Assembly: GCA_039602395.1 (NCBI GenBank)
Contig: JBCNJP010000010.1
Span: 89,312,000-89,375,999 of the forward strand
DNA: 64,000 bases
Direction of reading: 5' to 3'
Source of the DNA: Deinandra increscens subsp. villosa
Lineage: Eukaryota; Streptophyta; Magnoliopsida; Asterales; Asteraceae
Made by a program: the position numbers and the translations under genes. Below, piece after piece: positions 22,109 to 35,172 of the stretch (the stretch's first letter is position 1; every line of letters starts with the position of its first letter). The notes under the pieces are model-generated. The model did no database searches. It had not been told where the DNA came from and saw only the letters and a program-made list of their open reading frames with translations.

Positions 22109-24522
22109 TCACTCAACACGCGAGAGCTATAATCGAGATAACATGCTCGTGTTGGACATAACATTTCACAATTTCAAAACAATGCATAAATGTTTTGTGA
22201 GAGAAGCACGGACCACCTAGAACGTGCATCATAGAACCTCGTCGCCTAAGGACGTGAGAAAAAACATGCTAAGTGTCAACACATGGTTGGTGAGTTAATA
22301 GGTTTAAGTAACAAGTAAGTTAAACAACATTTATCAAAAGAAAATCAGTTTGCCTCTACAAGACCTAACTGTAAGCAGGATCACCAAGTCCTGGACAATA
22401 ATGAATATACCGATAGAAAATTGTCTATTGCTTTATAAACACATAGCATTCGTGTCCCCATTACTAACTGTGGCAACACCTTCTTCCCATGCCTTTGCCG
22501 AGCATGAGAAAGTTAGGACAATAAAATACCCGTTCCACCTTCAGTGGGGCTAGAGCAACTAGCTCGGGCAGGACCCGGTAGATCTACCTCATATTTCCTC
22601 ATTATCCTCGATATTAATGGTGAACTGTAGAAGGTTTTTTCTGTATGTCGCTATTATTTACAAATTGGTATATAATCAATGTAAGTTTGTAAGAAAATGT
22701 TTCCGCATGTCTTCTCACCCCAGAGTAAAACGTTAATCTAAGTTGGTCGTAAACTCACCTCGGGTGCGTATAAGTAAGCAAACCAAAATGTTGTGAAATG
22801 ATCGGTGAATCTCCTAGACTTCACCTATGACACACAAATGTGTAAGTGCAATCGTGTTTGACCAAATGTCCCATTGTACACAGACAACGAAAAGTTGACC
22901 AAGTTGACTCAACAACACATTGATGATTTAATTAATAGTGTTTCCACATGTTTATTATAACATATATGCATATTATAGCATGTTATATCGCAAATAAATA
23001 TTTAAGTGTTCCAATTAATCATTAGCCGTTCCACCTGTACGATGTAAGATCGACGGGGCGATCTTACAAAATCTTGGCATCCCTACCGAAGTAGGAAACT
23101 TAGGATTTATACATGCGTATGGTTCACTATTAATTCAACATATCTCATGCAACTTAGTATACATCTACACAGAGGTTCACATTCATGTAAACGCGCATAA
23201 ATAAATAATTAATCGTAAATATATATTTCAGGCCTACAACCATATTCCACGTAAAAGTCATGATTTTATCACACGTTATGCATAGGAATTGTATGTCTAA
23301 CATGTTGCATGTCATATACATCATCCGGAAACAGATGCAAACACAAATCGTCATCAAATCATAACCTTTCGTACGTTACAAGTACTTATTTACGTAAAAA
23401 ACATAACATATTTTTATCGCGTATCAACCATCAAGATCCATACTTTAATAACTAACATGCAAGATCCTTCATAAATATGCCAACTTTATCACATTATACA
23501 TATCAATGTGTCACCTTTATTCATCATCATGCATGCTTGAACATCAAGACTCGATTTTTACTACGTAAATAACATCAAGCAAGCATCTTTACTTCATAAA
23601 TCACTAGATCTAGCATCAAGCATACAACTTTATCGACTACCATGCATAAAGATTGAACCTTTATAATCACCCATGCACAAACAACCTAGATCTATCGTTA
23701 TAAACATCATATGACATGTTTTTACGTAAAGTTTGAAACTTTATCGTTGCATGAGCTAGATCTACACTTGTATTCACATATAGAACATAGATCAACCCTA
23801 GATCTATTATAAAAATGCAAACTTTATGACATTTAAGCAAGTACATGAAAGAACTAAACATATCGATGCTCAAGGATGGAAATGAGGATGATTTTAAGCC
23901 TAGATTTGCACCTAAATGCTCAAGAACTTCAAGTATGGTGATGGGGAATGATTACACAACAGGTTTAAGGGTTTTATAGAGCTTAGGAGGTGTAAAAATG
24001 ATGAAGATTGCGGCTAAAATCATTTAAATAGAGGCTGTTAGGGTTTTAGCCAACCTGACTGGTTCGCAAACCGCGAGAGATGTCAGTGTGTGTTCGTCGC
24101 GGTCCGCGAGGAGCCTAGACTGGCCTCCTCGGTTGACTTTTGTTGGCTGATGACAATTTTGATTATTTTTTGATGTTTTGGTCATGGTTTTCTACGATTT
24201 CACTTTCTATTTATTCCCCCAACATATTAACCACATTTAAGCCAATAAAAATAAGTATAAACATGCCATATATCGAAATACGTTTTAACAGCTAAACTCA
24301 TGTAACAAGTTTGCATGGAAATTATAACACATGTCCGTTTTTTATTAATCACAAATGTTTCGAAACTCAACTTTGTGTCTGATGTTTTGTATTGTTTTTT
24401 AAGAATACTAGACTTATCTAATACTCTAATTGACACACTACGCCTATATACGTGATTTCCCGGTTAGGCCGTTCTGTCAGTTTTATCATTGCGGGTCCCA
24501 CATGATGGGTTGAATTGTCACA
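22109..24522 (-). mobile_element. Minus-strand Gypsy LTR remnant
   Basis: The segment at 22260-22330 (AAGTGTCAACACATGGTTGG, GGTGAGTT) is the reverse complement of phrases at 16560-16630 in the plus-strand LTR. ACTCACCTCGGGTGCG at 22755 parallels the LTR at 46920. The outer end TTGTCACA at 24515-24522 fits an LTR terminus. On the minus strand a TATTTAAA box (~24025) lies just after G+C-rich inverted repeats (24060-24115, CGCGG/CCGCG), as expected for U3 promoter DNA. The inner end is missing at 22108. The short frames inside are not genes. Confidence 0.5.
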
Positions 24523-27500
24523 TAAAGCCCTCTTGATGTTTACTTGAATCCAGTGAGATCGGTGGTGGTTTGATTCCTTGTCAAGCCTATGCTATTTGCT
24601 TGTTTTCACTTTGGCACGAGCGTTAACTCTAAAATTGTAAATATACTAACCCGAGCGTCTTGTGATGAATTGTGCGGTGTGTGAGGTTGTATAAATTTAA
24701 ACTTTTTAGTAGGCTTGCTGTAGTTGTACATATTTCAAACAAAAATATAATAAAATCAATGGAAATGAAAGTTGAAAATAAATGGAGGACGATTTTATAA
24801 GACTCGGGATCTTAACACACGGGTTAACCTTCTCTTCTACGCATCCCTTGAAGAGTGTTGGGACACGCATTAGAGTTTTGGTTAAGGAAAATCAAAGTTC
24901 AAGTGTGGAGATATTTGATATTCGCAAGAATAAACATGTTTTTATATCAGTTATTCCTCACTTTCGGGTCATATTCAGATATATTATTTATGAAACAATA
25001 TAATATTGTTTCATATTTGATTTTCAGGAAGATCCAGGCCCAAAATACAAAAAGAAAACAAAAACTAAGAAAAATAAAGAAAATTTGCATTTCGGAACCA
25101 ACACCAGGGTCGTGCCCATATGGCATGCCCCATGCTACACCCTAATGAAGACAAGATGCCCTAATGCGTCACTCTCTTTAGTTTTTAAAAAAGTATTGAC
25201 TCCTAAACTCAAGCACACCCTAGAGCATAAAAATTAGAAGACAATGGTGTGGTGGGAAAACACTCAAAACTTCGTGGAAACATATCTCAGGCTAGAAAAT
25301 GAGTTACGGGGCCTATAATATATAAATTTTGAGTCTCTAGACGAGAGTAAGCTGATTATGAGGCTTTAAAGAATACACGTACTATGCCTCTCCTAAAAGT
25401 TGACAAAATCTCCCGTTGATTTTCGTCTTCCGACACTCGGATAAGCATGGGTCGCGCCTCAAAAAGCGTGTGCGGTGTTTCATCCCAGAATCTCAAAAAA
25501 TATTTCAAAAAAATCTTCAAAAAAAGACAAAACTGGTTGACGCTTGAAAGCATGGGGCGTGCTAAAAACCGTGGGCCGCGTTTTTGCCAGAGTTTGCTTA
25601 TAAATAACAAGCTCAAGCCTCATTTCAACTTGCTCATTTTCTCTTCTTCCCCACTCCATTCTCTTCATTTTCTCATCTCTATTTTTAGTTTTTGAGCCAT
25701 TGTTTTCAAGCTTTGGTGAATTCTAATCAAGTTTGTAAGACTTTAACTTAATATATACTTGTTTATGAACTTCTCATTTTTGTTTAAGAAAATCTTTAAA
25801 TGACAATTTGGACCCGAACGACTTAAAAGCCAAACAATCATTTGGACCCTAACGGCCCAACAAAAAAGCGATTTGACAGGTTGCAGTTTTTCGGATTTTC
25901 ATGTATACCATTGGGCCGTCTGGGCCCAAACAACCTTTTGATTCGTGTGTAGATATCAAAACCATGTGTGTTTATATCCTGGGCCTTTTTAAAACTGTTT
26001 TAAAAGAAGTCATGTCCAATGCAACTCCCCCACGTCAGCAACATTCAAAAACCTTAAAAGTATTATATCTAGTCCCTTTGTTTCTCAAACGGATAGTAAC
26101 GGGATTTTAATTACCCGTGTCTTAATGTGAGGCTAATGCAGATACATAGTTTTACTACGACGTGAAGTGTACCGCGATGGATACGGGTCGGTAGTGGCTA
26201 AAATAATGGTGTAGAGGGCTACCCACATTCCTTTAGAATACGATTTTTCCTTTTTCATGTTTTAGTGCTTTTGGGTCATGCAATACCTATTTAAAGGCTT
26301 TCTCTTTGAGTTGAAATGGGGGAGTGAGAATCCAAGAAATAGCTCTCCCTCTCTTTGCTCGAAGTCTTCTTCTTCATCTTTTCTGCTTCTATTAATTCTT
26401 CAACTGATACATATCACAACGTAAGGTAAAGAAACGGAAAAATTATACACCTAAAGATAATGTAGACAAACATACTGACCACAAAAAATATACACAAAAA
26501 GATAACGATATAAAATTAAACTAAAAGCAAAAAAAAAACATTTTACGCAAAATATAAAAAAACATACACCGAAAAGAAAGAAAAAAAGAAAAAAAAAATC
26601 CACGTGGCAGTGCCACACGAACCACTAGAAGAGTAACATGTGGCAGACTTGGTTACTATATGAAAGACGTTAAACCTTATATAGTTAATAATAATGATGT
26701 GATTTGATTAGTGATTTTAATTTTTAGGGTTTTAATCTCCATTATATCTTCTGTTTTAACTATGATGTTTTAATTGAACTATAACGATGTTTTAACCAGT
26801 TGAAACTATGATGTTTTAATTGAATTGTAATGAAAAATTCTCTCCGTCAAGTTAGACATACCTATCTATACCAATCAAGGATTCAAGGATAATGCTACCG
26901 CTACTTAAGCTACATGATTTTCTCATATTTTTGTATCAGTACTCTTTTGGTAGCGGTACCATAAATTCTTTTTAATAAAATAAAATAATCTTCTGATTAT
27001 TCAATATTACTTCTAAATCTTGGCAAAATCATATTGAAACATATGCATCCAAGCATCATCTATGTAAGTTGTTCAATATCGGATCATGAAGCTTTTATTT
27101 TCTACTCTCATAAATTTCTCCGTGGTTTAACACGCCGCAATATACCCACCGATGTCCAAGCTATGATGCACAAAGATGAATTTTCCCTCAAATGGTCCGG
27201 TCTACTCGATACAACCCGATAGCTGGTCACATGTAAGGTTCTGACAACCAAAGTACTACACTATCAAACACCTGGTTTTTTCAAAGATGCAAAAATATAG
27301 AATCCGTTCGTTTATAATCTTTCCTGAAACCGATGGCCATGGAATTGGCAGGCTGGTCTGTATAGAAACATATAAGTTCTAAGAGTTGTAATCATTAAAG
27401 TTCCGGAAACAACTACGTCGCAATACAAAACCCATTCCATTGGCATACCAAATTCATCAAGTCAACGATTAATCAAACATAAACACCCGAAGCAAGGAGC

Positions 27501-27981
27501 AAGAACATAAATTCAACCCAATTATACATAAATACGTTGGTTTAGATTATGTTATATTGCTAAGAAGATCTAATAGAAAAGAAAATGGGTTGAATGGGTC
27601 AAATAAGTTGAAACTTATTGAGGAGTATTAAAATGCACAAAACCTCAACCGTTTGTTAAAAAAATAAAGGTTACACTGTTATCATAGATTGGTGGTCGGT
27701 ATCGGTAACTCTATACTCCATACTATTAACCCGCCTGGTAAATAATATTTTTTTTAATTCTGGCTAGACGGTAATTTAGTGGACACGCAACTAGTATAGC
27801 AAAAATGACATGGCAAGCCACCTCATAAAAACACTTGCTAGTTTGGTAATTCAGTTAGACCACCCACATCAATACCACAAGGCCACATAAGCAAAAAGTG
27901 ATCGAGTATAATTACCAAAACGGACCACCGACCTAAATCAGTAGACATTCTATGACATTACCTTTTATATTGTAGTAATAT
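24523..27981. other. Unassigned AT-rich DNA with two promoter-like spots
   Basis: I recognise no gene here. Around 25440-25740 G+C-rich repeated words (GCATGGGGCGTGC, CCGTGGGCCGCG) precede a TATAAATA (~25601) and a CT-rich leader, resembling the U3/R region of an unclassified LTR element. A second TATTTAAA with a CT-rich downstream stretch lies at 26289-26400. Poly-A-rich DNA occupies 26420-26600. A 62-codon frame at 27034-27222 has ordinary amino-acid composition but matches nothing I know. Confidence 0.4.
25440..25740 (+). promoter_or_regulatory. LTR-like U3/TATA region, unclassified
   Basis: A TATAAATA box at about 25601 follows two related G+C-rich words (GGGTCGCGCC and GGGGCGTGC / GGGCCGCG) and precedes a pyrimidine-rich leader. 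This arrangement is like the candidate promoter of the solo LTR at 4095-4265. No LTR ends or TSD could be defined. Confidence 0.3.
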
Positions 27982-28186
27982 GGGAAAAGGACGAAAATGG
28001 ACATGTTGACCAACGTGGGTTTTAAATGGACCCCGACCACGGTCGTCGTAGACTTTCGACCACGGTCATCCGACCGTTCTTTATTAGCCTATCAATATGC
28101 GATACATGGCATCGCGTCGTTATTCCCTGAAACGGTCGTCCCGACCGTCTGACACCACTATCGGGGTCGCCACGACCGTTGTTAAT

Positions 28187-28222
28187 ATTATTTTATTTTA
28201 TTTTATTTTATTTTATTTTATT
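28187..28222. repeat. (TTTTA)n microsatellite
   Basis: About seven consecutive TTTTA units inside the MULE-like element, between two of the CGACCGT motif clusters. Confidence 0.85.
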
Positions 28223-28676
28223 TAAAATTAATTTAAGCATAGTCGGCCGACCGTCAACATATACGGTCGCCTACTACGGTCGTCCGACTGTAATTTATAA
28301 TTTTATTATACAAAAAAAGATAAAAATATTATGTATACAAATAAAGGAAAAACAAAAGCTGACGGTCGGACGACCGTATACACGATCGTCGACGACCATA
28401 ACCCTGACGACCGTTGACTTAACTTTTTCAATTTAAAAAAATTAAATTAAGAGCACGGTCATGGCGACTCCGACAATGGTGTCAGACGGTCGCCGCGACC
28501 GTTGCAGATTGGATGTGATTTGTGGTCGTGGTGGGCCCGGAGATAGGTCGTCCGACCTTAGAAGTGTACATAACGACCGTGAATTGCTGACGTGGAGGCT
28601 TTTTATTGGTCAAAAAACAATGGTCGGACGACCTTAGAAGGTAGTCCATGGCGACCGTAGAGTGGTCCATTTTGAG

Positions 28677-29507
28677 TAGGGGTGAGCAGAAGTCGGGTAT
28701 ACCCGGCTTACCCGGTAGAACCGACCCGTCAAACCCGGAAACCGGACCCGATTTTTTTAACTAATACGGTTCGCGGTTCCTGTGTTTCGCTATAATCGGT
28801 TTCGGTTCGGTCTCGGGTCTGACCCGTCGGGGAACCGTAAACCCGGTTACCCGTTTGTAACACACATTAAACATAGAATTTTTAGGGTCCTCTTAAATGT
28901 TTTGATATTTACCAAAAATCCGGCGGTTTAATTATATCGAGTATACCACGATTCACGCATATCACGCAACAATCTCTTCATCTTCCATTCTTCTAGCGGG
29001 TTCTTGTTTCTTCAATTTTCAAACTTTCATTCTCAAAATCGATTTCCAGTATCTCGAATCATCCATGTATTGTTGAAGATTTTGTTGCATCATCACCATC
29101 AGTCATCACGCATTCACGCATCATCGATTTCCAGTGACTCGAATCATCAAGTAAGTATTTCGATTTTTTGTATTCTAAAAACATATTGTCAATACGATTC
29201 CAGTTACTCGTGAGTATGAATCATTAATGATTTAGTATTTTAGTATAACAAATTTGCTTGCCATTCGAATTCTGTAAGCAGAAACACATTTGACAATTGC
29301 CATTCGATTAATTAGTTTATAACCTGAGCATTGGACTAAACGGTTCTCAAAGGGAACCGGTAGACCCGTTTTCTGAAACCGGAACCGACCGACCCGACCG
29401 TCTAAAACAGGGTCCGGTTCTCGGTTCCAACATTTTCTATATTCGGTTCTCGGTTCCGGGTCGGTTCTACCCGGGTTTGGCGGGTCTGACCCGTTTGCAC
29501 AGCCCTA
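28677..29507. mobile_element. hAT non-autonomous element nested in the MULE-like element
   Basis: The 831-bp insert starts TAGGGGTGAGCAGAAG and ends GTTTGCACAGCCCTA, with perfect 8-bp TSD ATTTTGAG (28669-28676, 29508-29515). Both ends contain arrays of ACCCG/CGGGT and CCGACC words, as in the hAT at 13005-14153. The interior (28920-29290) is AT-rich and non-coding. It inserted after the MULE-like element. Confidence 0.92.
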
Positions 29508-29674
29508 ATTTTGAGACCATTTTTTTGTCAAATGTCCATTACTGTCTAACCGTGATCAACATGTCTATTTTCGTCCTTTTCTCCTAATATATAAAGCCAG
29601 AGAAAAAAAATAGAAAACATGTTGGTGCGTCAGTCCAACAAGATCCAACCTGCCCATTTCCACCTATATAATAA

Positions 29675-29989
29675 GGCTATGTGTAATCGAGCGTTATAGC
29701 ACCAAACTCACCAACATAACGCCCCTTATAGCGCCCTTGGCACCCCCCGGGGCGTTATGTTGGCTTTTTTTGTCAACCGGCGTTACCCTCATGGCGCCTC
29801 ATGCCCTCCAATAAGTCAAAGTAGCCTTCAATTATTGGTTGATTTTTAACCCCCTTTGTCATGTGAGCGACACGTGTCATGTAAGGGGCTTTATGACTAC
29901 ACACCCAAATTAATATAACCCCCCTTTGCCATGTCAGCGATACGTGTCGCGTAATGCCCCATGGTGGGGCTTTATGATTACACATAGCC
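29675..29989. mobile_element. Tourist-like (PIF/Harbinger) MITE
   Basis: Perfect 14-bp terminal inverted repeats (GGCTATGTGTAATC / GATTACACATAGCC) bound a 315-bp element flanked by TAA on both sides (29672-29674, 29990-29992). The 3-bp TAA/TTA duplication is typical of PIF/Harbinger MITEs. The interior has repeated GGGGCTTTATGA and ATAACGCC words. Confidence 0.85.
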
Positions 29990-29992
29990 TAA

Positions 29993-31162
29993 AGATTAAC
30001 ATGTGAATGTGGCTTACCAAAAAGACAGATGCCATTACCCCTGTTACAAGTTCTTTCACGAGGGTGCGGCTTTTCCTAGAAGAGGTTGCTTCATAGCTGC
30101 ACAAATAAATGTTTATTGGACACTAACATAAACAAATTGAACAAAAAAAAAAAGTGCATAAGTAGAGAATGTCAATATTAAAAAAAAATCATCAAGAAGA
30201 TGTTAAAAATGAAATCTGTAATATTTATGGCAATCTAATGTAATAACATTCGTATGGGTTCCGTATGTTTGGTTTCTTTAATTACCTTGTTTTTAGATGA
30301 TGTCTAATATTTAAAATCTACAACTAATAATTAGGAAAGAAGGGATAACTAAATCTTGGGGTTTAATTATCTTACAGTGGTTTAGAATAATGTTTTAGAT
30401 AAATTTAACAAAACTCTCTCAGAAAAATCATGCAGAACCAGGTATAACTCCAGTTATACTAAACTACTTTCATATATGAAAAGACGAGAATGCTAACTAG
30501 ATTTTATATTTAAAATATTGTTTCTGGAAACATATGAAAAATACAAAAAAGGTTTGCAGTGATTAATCAAAGAACAACCATTTCTTGAGTTTATGAGCTA
30601 GTTCTAGATTAAAGTTATGGATTAATAATTAGTTGATGATTGGTTATCAATGAAAAATTGTCCATGGGTATATAATACAAAAATGTCACATTATATGCAC
30701 CATGAATGATTATTATGTGGTCATCAAGATTCAAGGCAAGCAACCACAAGCCACATGCCTGAACTACTTGCAAGGCAATATCCAAGCGTTGTAGTGGGCT
30801 TCACTCCAAATGGTCTACCAGATAGGCAAATACAATTCATTTAACTATATCAGGATCGACTACATGGTTTTTAAAGATGAAAAGATAGAGAACAGAACCA
30901 ACTGAAGAAAGGTGCAAAGATAGAGATGGCAACATGCAAGGATAAGATGAAAAGGACAAAGTCTTACTTGTTTTATGAAAACTTGATGTGTGCTAGTAGT
31001 AAAATATGATTCAGAATGGTAATGGTAAGGTTCGTTTTAGTAGGTTTCTATAAGTCATTTATAATTATTTTATTGCAATGAACAAATAATACGCAACTGA
31101 AATGCTTATCTATAATTCTTTTTTTTAATTGAACATCCAAGACATGAAACTTCCTCTAGTGA
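29993..31162. other. Non-coding AT-rich DNA
   Basis: No gene, RNA or mobile element could be recognised in this stretch; frames are short and composition is AT-rich. Confidence 0.5.
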
Positions 31163-31545
31163 TAATAATATACTTAAAAGAAAATTTTGAGACCCACTAT
31201 GTTTAGAGAAATTGAGGGTGTAAAATAATACAGGAAATTACTATGTTGATCTTAATAACAAGTTTTCCCTTTCTTGAATCATGTTTTCCCTTTCTTGAAT
31301 CATATAGGGGATGTTTGTGATTGCTTATTTACTTATTGTGTTCTTAGAAGCAGATAATTAATAAGCATCTTTGAGTATTAGGATGAAGAAAAGTGATCAT
31401 GCTTATTTGCTAAGTTTAGATCGAAATAAGTTGTTTTCAATAAGCAACTTAAGATTGCCAACTTCAAGCTGATTATTCTAAGTGGATTCAATAACAAGTC
31501 TACTCCTATGTTTCTTTCAATAGGATGTTTATTTGCTTATGTTTT
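31163..31545. repeat. Duplicated host segment, copy A (see 43385-43740)
   Basis: This ~380-bp segment is nearly identical to 43385-43740 (by eye well above 90%). It contains an uninterrupted GTGATAATAATATACTTA, which is the empty target site of the element ending at 43384. At its right end it is broken by Copia-1 after GCTTATGTTT. It carries a 21-bp tandem duplication (CCCTTTCTTGAATCATGTTTT, about 31267-31308) absent from copy B. From 31307 it enters a MITE-like sequence. Confidence 0.85.
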
Positions 31546-32018
31546 TGTTAAAATATGTATATTTTGATTTTCTTGATGTTTTTTCTCTTTAATTTCATTT
31601 GAGCTCAACACTTTTCTCATTTGTTAAATAGGTGCTTTGGGCTTGGACGGTTTTGCAGTGGGCTCGGAAACTTTGCGGGTCAAGTTGAAGCGGGTCAGAG
31701 GGTGGAACTTTGAAGAGAATATATTAGCTCCTGTGAGCTAGGGTTTACGGATAACAAAACTTTCGCCGCTCGTCTCTATCGTTTCCTCTCGAGAGCTTCG
31801 TGTTCATCTTTTTTCTCTTTGAATCAGAGGACAATCCTCAATTTCTCTGATTTAGTGTTTGTCATTCTTGTTTCCAGTTTATCATATAGATAATCTGTGA
31901 TCTTAGTTTGTATTCCGTCTTTTTGTTTCCTGTCGAATCTGGTAACAATATAGTGTAAGTTCTTGGAGTTAAATATCAAATCTGGTCTGTTGGTTAGTAG
32001 ATTCTTTGTTTTTTGACA
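31546..32018 (+). mobile_element. Copia-1 5' LTR
   Basis: Starts TGTTAAAATATG exactly where similarity to the other copy of the host segment stops, and ends TTTGACA directly before the PBS. At 473 bp it has a typical Copia LTR length. The 3' partner is not in the window. Confidence 0.75.
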
Positions 32019-32030
32019 TGGTATCAGAGC
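32019..32030 (+). promoter_or_regulatory. Copia-1 primer-binding site
   Basis: TGGTATCAGAGC, complementary to the 3' end of initiator tRNA-Met, directly follows the LTR. Confidence 0.85.
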
Positions 32031-32588
32031 TTCGGCTTTGATTTCCATTCTTCGATCTCCTGTGTCTGTTGTTCTTCTATTCATCTTAGGGTTTTCACAT
32101 CGAAAACCTTTCTCTGAGATCGTTTCCCTTATCCGATTAGGGTTTGTCACTATTAACCCTAAACGTGTCTTCGATTCTGGTGTTTTTGCTCGTTTCGTCT
32201 CAGATCTAGGGGTTTTTACCGTTATAAAACCCTAAAACAATAACTCTGGGTATTCGCTCATCGGCTCATCGCTTGCAATTCTGAAGACTAAGAGACCTCA
32301 ACCCTAACAGACGATTGAGGAAGCTAGGAGGTTCCGATCAATCGTTCGTGTTGTAGCTGCGCTGCCTGAGTTGTGTAACCCTAAGCGAAGGTTACTCAGC
32401 TCAGGCTACTGGGGTGAGATCGTTCTATCTTTGAACTTAGTTTTTTTTCTGTATCTGTTGTTGGTACGGAGCGGGGCCGGTGAACCCGTCGGAGGGCAGA
32501 CAATCCTCCGTATATTCTATGCTTGGCTATTTGTTTCTTGTTGATTGCTCTCTGTGCTCTGTGTGTGCTGTTATTTTTTGCTTGAATC

Positions 32589-34672
32589 ATGTCTGGTAAA
32601 GATGATAAGGATGGTGCTAGCCCGTCTACTACTCTTGTTAGCAAGATTGAAGCCAACGACCCCTTGTGTCTTCATGCTAGTGACTCTAGCACTCTTACCT
32701 TGGTTAGCATAAAACAAAAGGGCACTGAAAACTACACAGTCTGGTCTAATGCTATCAACTTTCTTTAAAGGTTAAAAACAAAATTGGATTTATTGATGGA
32801 ACATTTAACAAACCTGATGATGACCCTGTGTTAGCTAACCAATGGGAGAGATGTAACTCTGTTGTATTATCTTGGATTTTAAACTCAGTTAGTGAGGATC
32901 TATATGTGGGACAAGTCTACTCTGAACTTGCCTCTACTGCTTGGGCTGATCTTAAGAAAACTTATGATAAAATCGATGGCTCAATGATCTTTAATCTTTA
33001 TCAAAAAATTAATAACGTTTCTCAAAGTGGATCAACTGTGGCTGAATATTATCATATGCTTTCCACTATGTGGAAACAATTTGATAATATGATCCAACTC
33101 CCATCATGTTCTTGTAGTGCTTCTGAAAAATTCAACAATTTTAACACACAAATCAAACTTATGCAATTCTTGATGGGATTGGATGATATTTAACAACCAG
33201 TTAGAACTAACCTTCTAACCCGTGACCCTCTCCCAACTGTAAAAACAGCCTTCTCTATTATCTCTCGGGAAGAGTCTCACATGAGTGGGAAGGTTGGCTC
33301 TAAACCTTAAAATGTTGGCTATGTTGCAAGATTAAATCAGTTTTCTAAAAACAAAAGGAGAACTGCTAATAATAGAGGACCTAACCAAACTTGAGGTGCA
33401 CACACTGTAATAAAATTGGTCACACTGTCGACAAATGTTTTGAAATTGTAGGTTATCCTCTAACTTTTAGACCAAAACCCAGTCAGATGGGCTAGGGTAT
33501 AAAACCTGGCACATCAAATTCTCCTGTGTCAAATAAGGCACCTTGTACACCTCCATCTGCCACTCTTACCTCCCTGAACTCTGATCAACTAGCAAAGCTG
33601 TTAAGTCTCATAAGTGACAAATCTGGCGAGACTTCACAGAGTAATAGTATAGGAGGTAACTTCATATGTTCTCTGTCATATTTCTTATCTAGTGCATCTA
33701 TTAGACATAGCTATGAGATCACTTCTGGATCTATACATTCAGGATAGATCATTGACTCGGGTGCTAATCAACATATGATAATGTCAGAAAAAGGTATACA
33801 AAATAAAGTAGATGTGTCAGAATTTGATATTAAAATTAAACACCCTAATGGGTCATATGCTCTTGTAACAAAAATTGGTAATCTTCCACTAAGTGATAAA
33901 GTAACCCTATATGATGTATTTGTTGTACCTGAGTTTCATGTGAATCTCATATCAGTGTACAGATTAGCCAAAGACAATAAAATGTTTGTGTCGTTTGATG
34001 AAAACCATTGTTATATCTAGGATTTGTCCAGCAAGAAAACCCTAGTGACTGGTAATCATATGGAGGGTCTTTATTTCTATGATGACCCATTACTTAACTC
34101 TAAGGTGTGTTTTACAAGTATTGAGACAGTTAATATTTGGCATACCAAACTTGGTCACCCCTTTGACCAAGTTCTTCAAGTCCTAGCCACTGATCTTAAT
34201 CTTAGCTTACCCAAATCTAGTCTACCATGTGACATATGTAAAAAAGCCAAACAACACCGTGAGCCTTTCCCACTAAGTGAACATAAGTCTACACATGTAG
34301 GGGAACTTGTCCATTTGGATGTCTGGGGACCCTACAAGGTCACAAGTAGGGAAGGTTTTCGATATTTTCTCACTGTGGTTGATGATTATTCTCGAGCTGT
34401 GTGGATTTTTCTCTTAACTAATAAATCTGAGGTGTTTGAAACTATTGAAAAAATACTTCAATCTTGTTAAAACTCAGTTCAAAACAATAATAAAAAGTTT
34501 CTGAACAGATAATGGGACTGAGTTTATCAATTCTCAAATGGAAAAATTTTGTAACAAAAATGGTATAATTCATCAAACCTCATGTTCTTACACACCGCAG
34601 CAAAACGGGATAGCAGAGAGAAAACATCGACATCTATTAAATGTGGCTAGAACTCTTCTGTTTCAGTCTGGT
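32589..34672 (+). pseudogene. Copia-1 gag-pol remnant (gag, protease, integrase)
   Basis: Gag starts MSGKDDKDGASPS at 32589, stops in frame at 32766 and continues in another frame (32828-33193; WERCNSVVLSWILNSVSEDL, retrotran-gag-like). A shifted zinc knuckle follows near 33400 (HCNKIGHTVDKC). The protease motif is IDSGANQHM near 33750, with a stop just before it. The pre-integrase/integrase zinc region is at 34130-34250 (IWHTKLGHPFDQV, CDICKKAKQH). The core begins with LDVWGPYKVTSREGFRYFLT and continues past frameshifts near 34468 and 34512 as DNGTEF and YTPQQNGIAERKHR, giving the D-D-E residues. At least four stops or shifts show it is inactive. Confidence 0.88.
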
Positions 34673-35172
34673 NNNNNNNNNNNNNNNNNNNNNNNNNNNN
34701 NNNNNNNNNNNNNNNNNNNNNNNNNNNNNNNNNNNNNNNNNNNNNNNNNNNNNNNNNNNNNNNNNNNNNNNNNNNNNNNNNNNNNNNNNNNNNNNNNNNN
34801 NNNNNNNNNNNNNNNNNNNNNNNNNNNNNNNNNNNNNNNNNNNNNNNNNNNNNNNNNNNNNNNNNNNNNNNNNNNNNNNNNNNNNNNNNNNNNNNNNNNN
34901 NNNNNNNNNNNNNNNNNNNNNNNNNNNNNNNNNNNNNNNNNNNNNNNNNNNNNNNNNNNNNNNNNNNNNNNNNNNNNNNNNNNNNNNNNNNNNNNNNNNN
35001 NNNNNNNNNNNNNNNNNNNNNNNNNNNNNNNNNNNNNNNNNNNNNNNNNNNNNNNNNNNNNNNNNNNNNNNNNNNNNNNNNNNNNNNNNNNNNNNNNNNN
35101 NNNNNNNNNNNNNNNNNNNNNNNNNNNNNNNNNNNNNNNNNNNNNNNNNNNNNNNNNNNNNNNNNNNNNNNN
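34673..35172. other. Assembly gap, 500 N
   Basis: Exactly 500 N. The left contig ends in Copia-1 integrase and the right contig starts 3 nt inside the LTR of a different element. Frames that appear to cross it are artefacts of N translation. Confidence 0.95.

Larger units (their letters stand above)
27982..29584. mobile_element. MULE-like element with dense CGACCGT array
   Basis: Terminal inverted repeats of about 28 bp: AAAAGGACGAAAATGGACAT on the left matches AAAAGGACGAAAATAGACAT in the reverse complement of the right end. A direct TAATAT repeat flanks it (27976-27981, 29585-29590). GGGAAAAGG-type ends resemble plant Mutator-like elements, though a 9-10 bp TSD is not seen. The 764 bp of element sequence outside the nested hAT contain 15 exact CGACCGT/ACGGTCG heptamers between 28039 and 28660. 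It encodes nothing. Confidence 0.75.
31546..34672 (+). mobile_element. Copia-1 LTR retrotransposon, cut by assembly gap
   Basis: 5' LTR 31546-32018 (473 bp, TGTTAAAA...TTTGACA), primer site TGGTATCAGAGC at 32019-32030, then gag, protease and integrase remnants in Copia order. Reverse transcriptase, RNase H and the 3' LTR are not present because the scaffold breaks at 34673. It is inserted in the duplicated segment shared with 43385-43740, whose other copy lacks the insertion. Confidence 0.85.

Noticed and set aside
27034..27222. 62-codon frame with ordinary composition
   Set aside because: Too short, no family resemblance and no gene structure around it.
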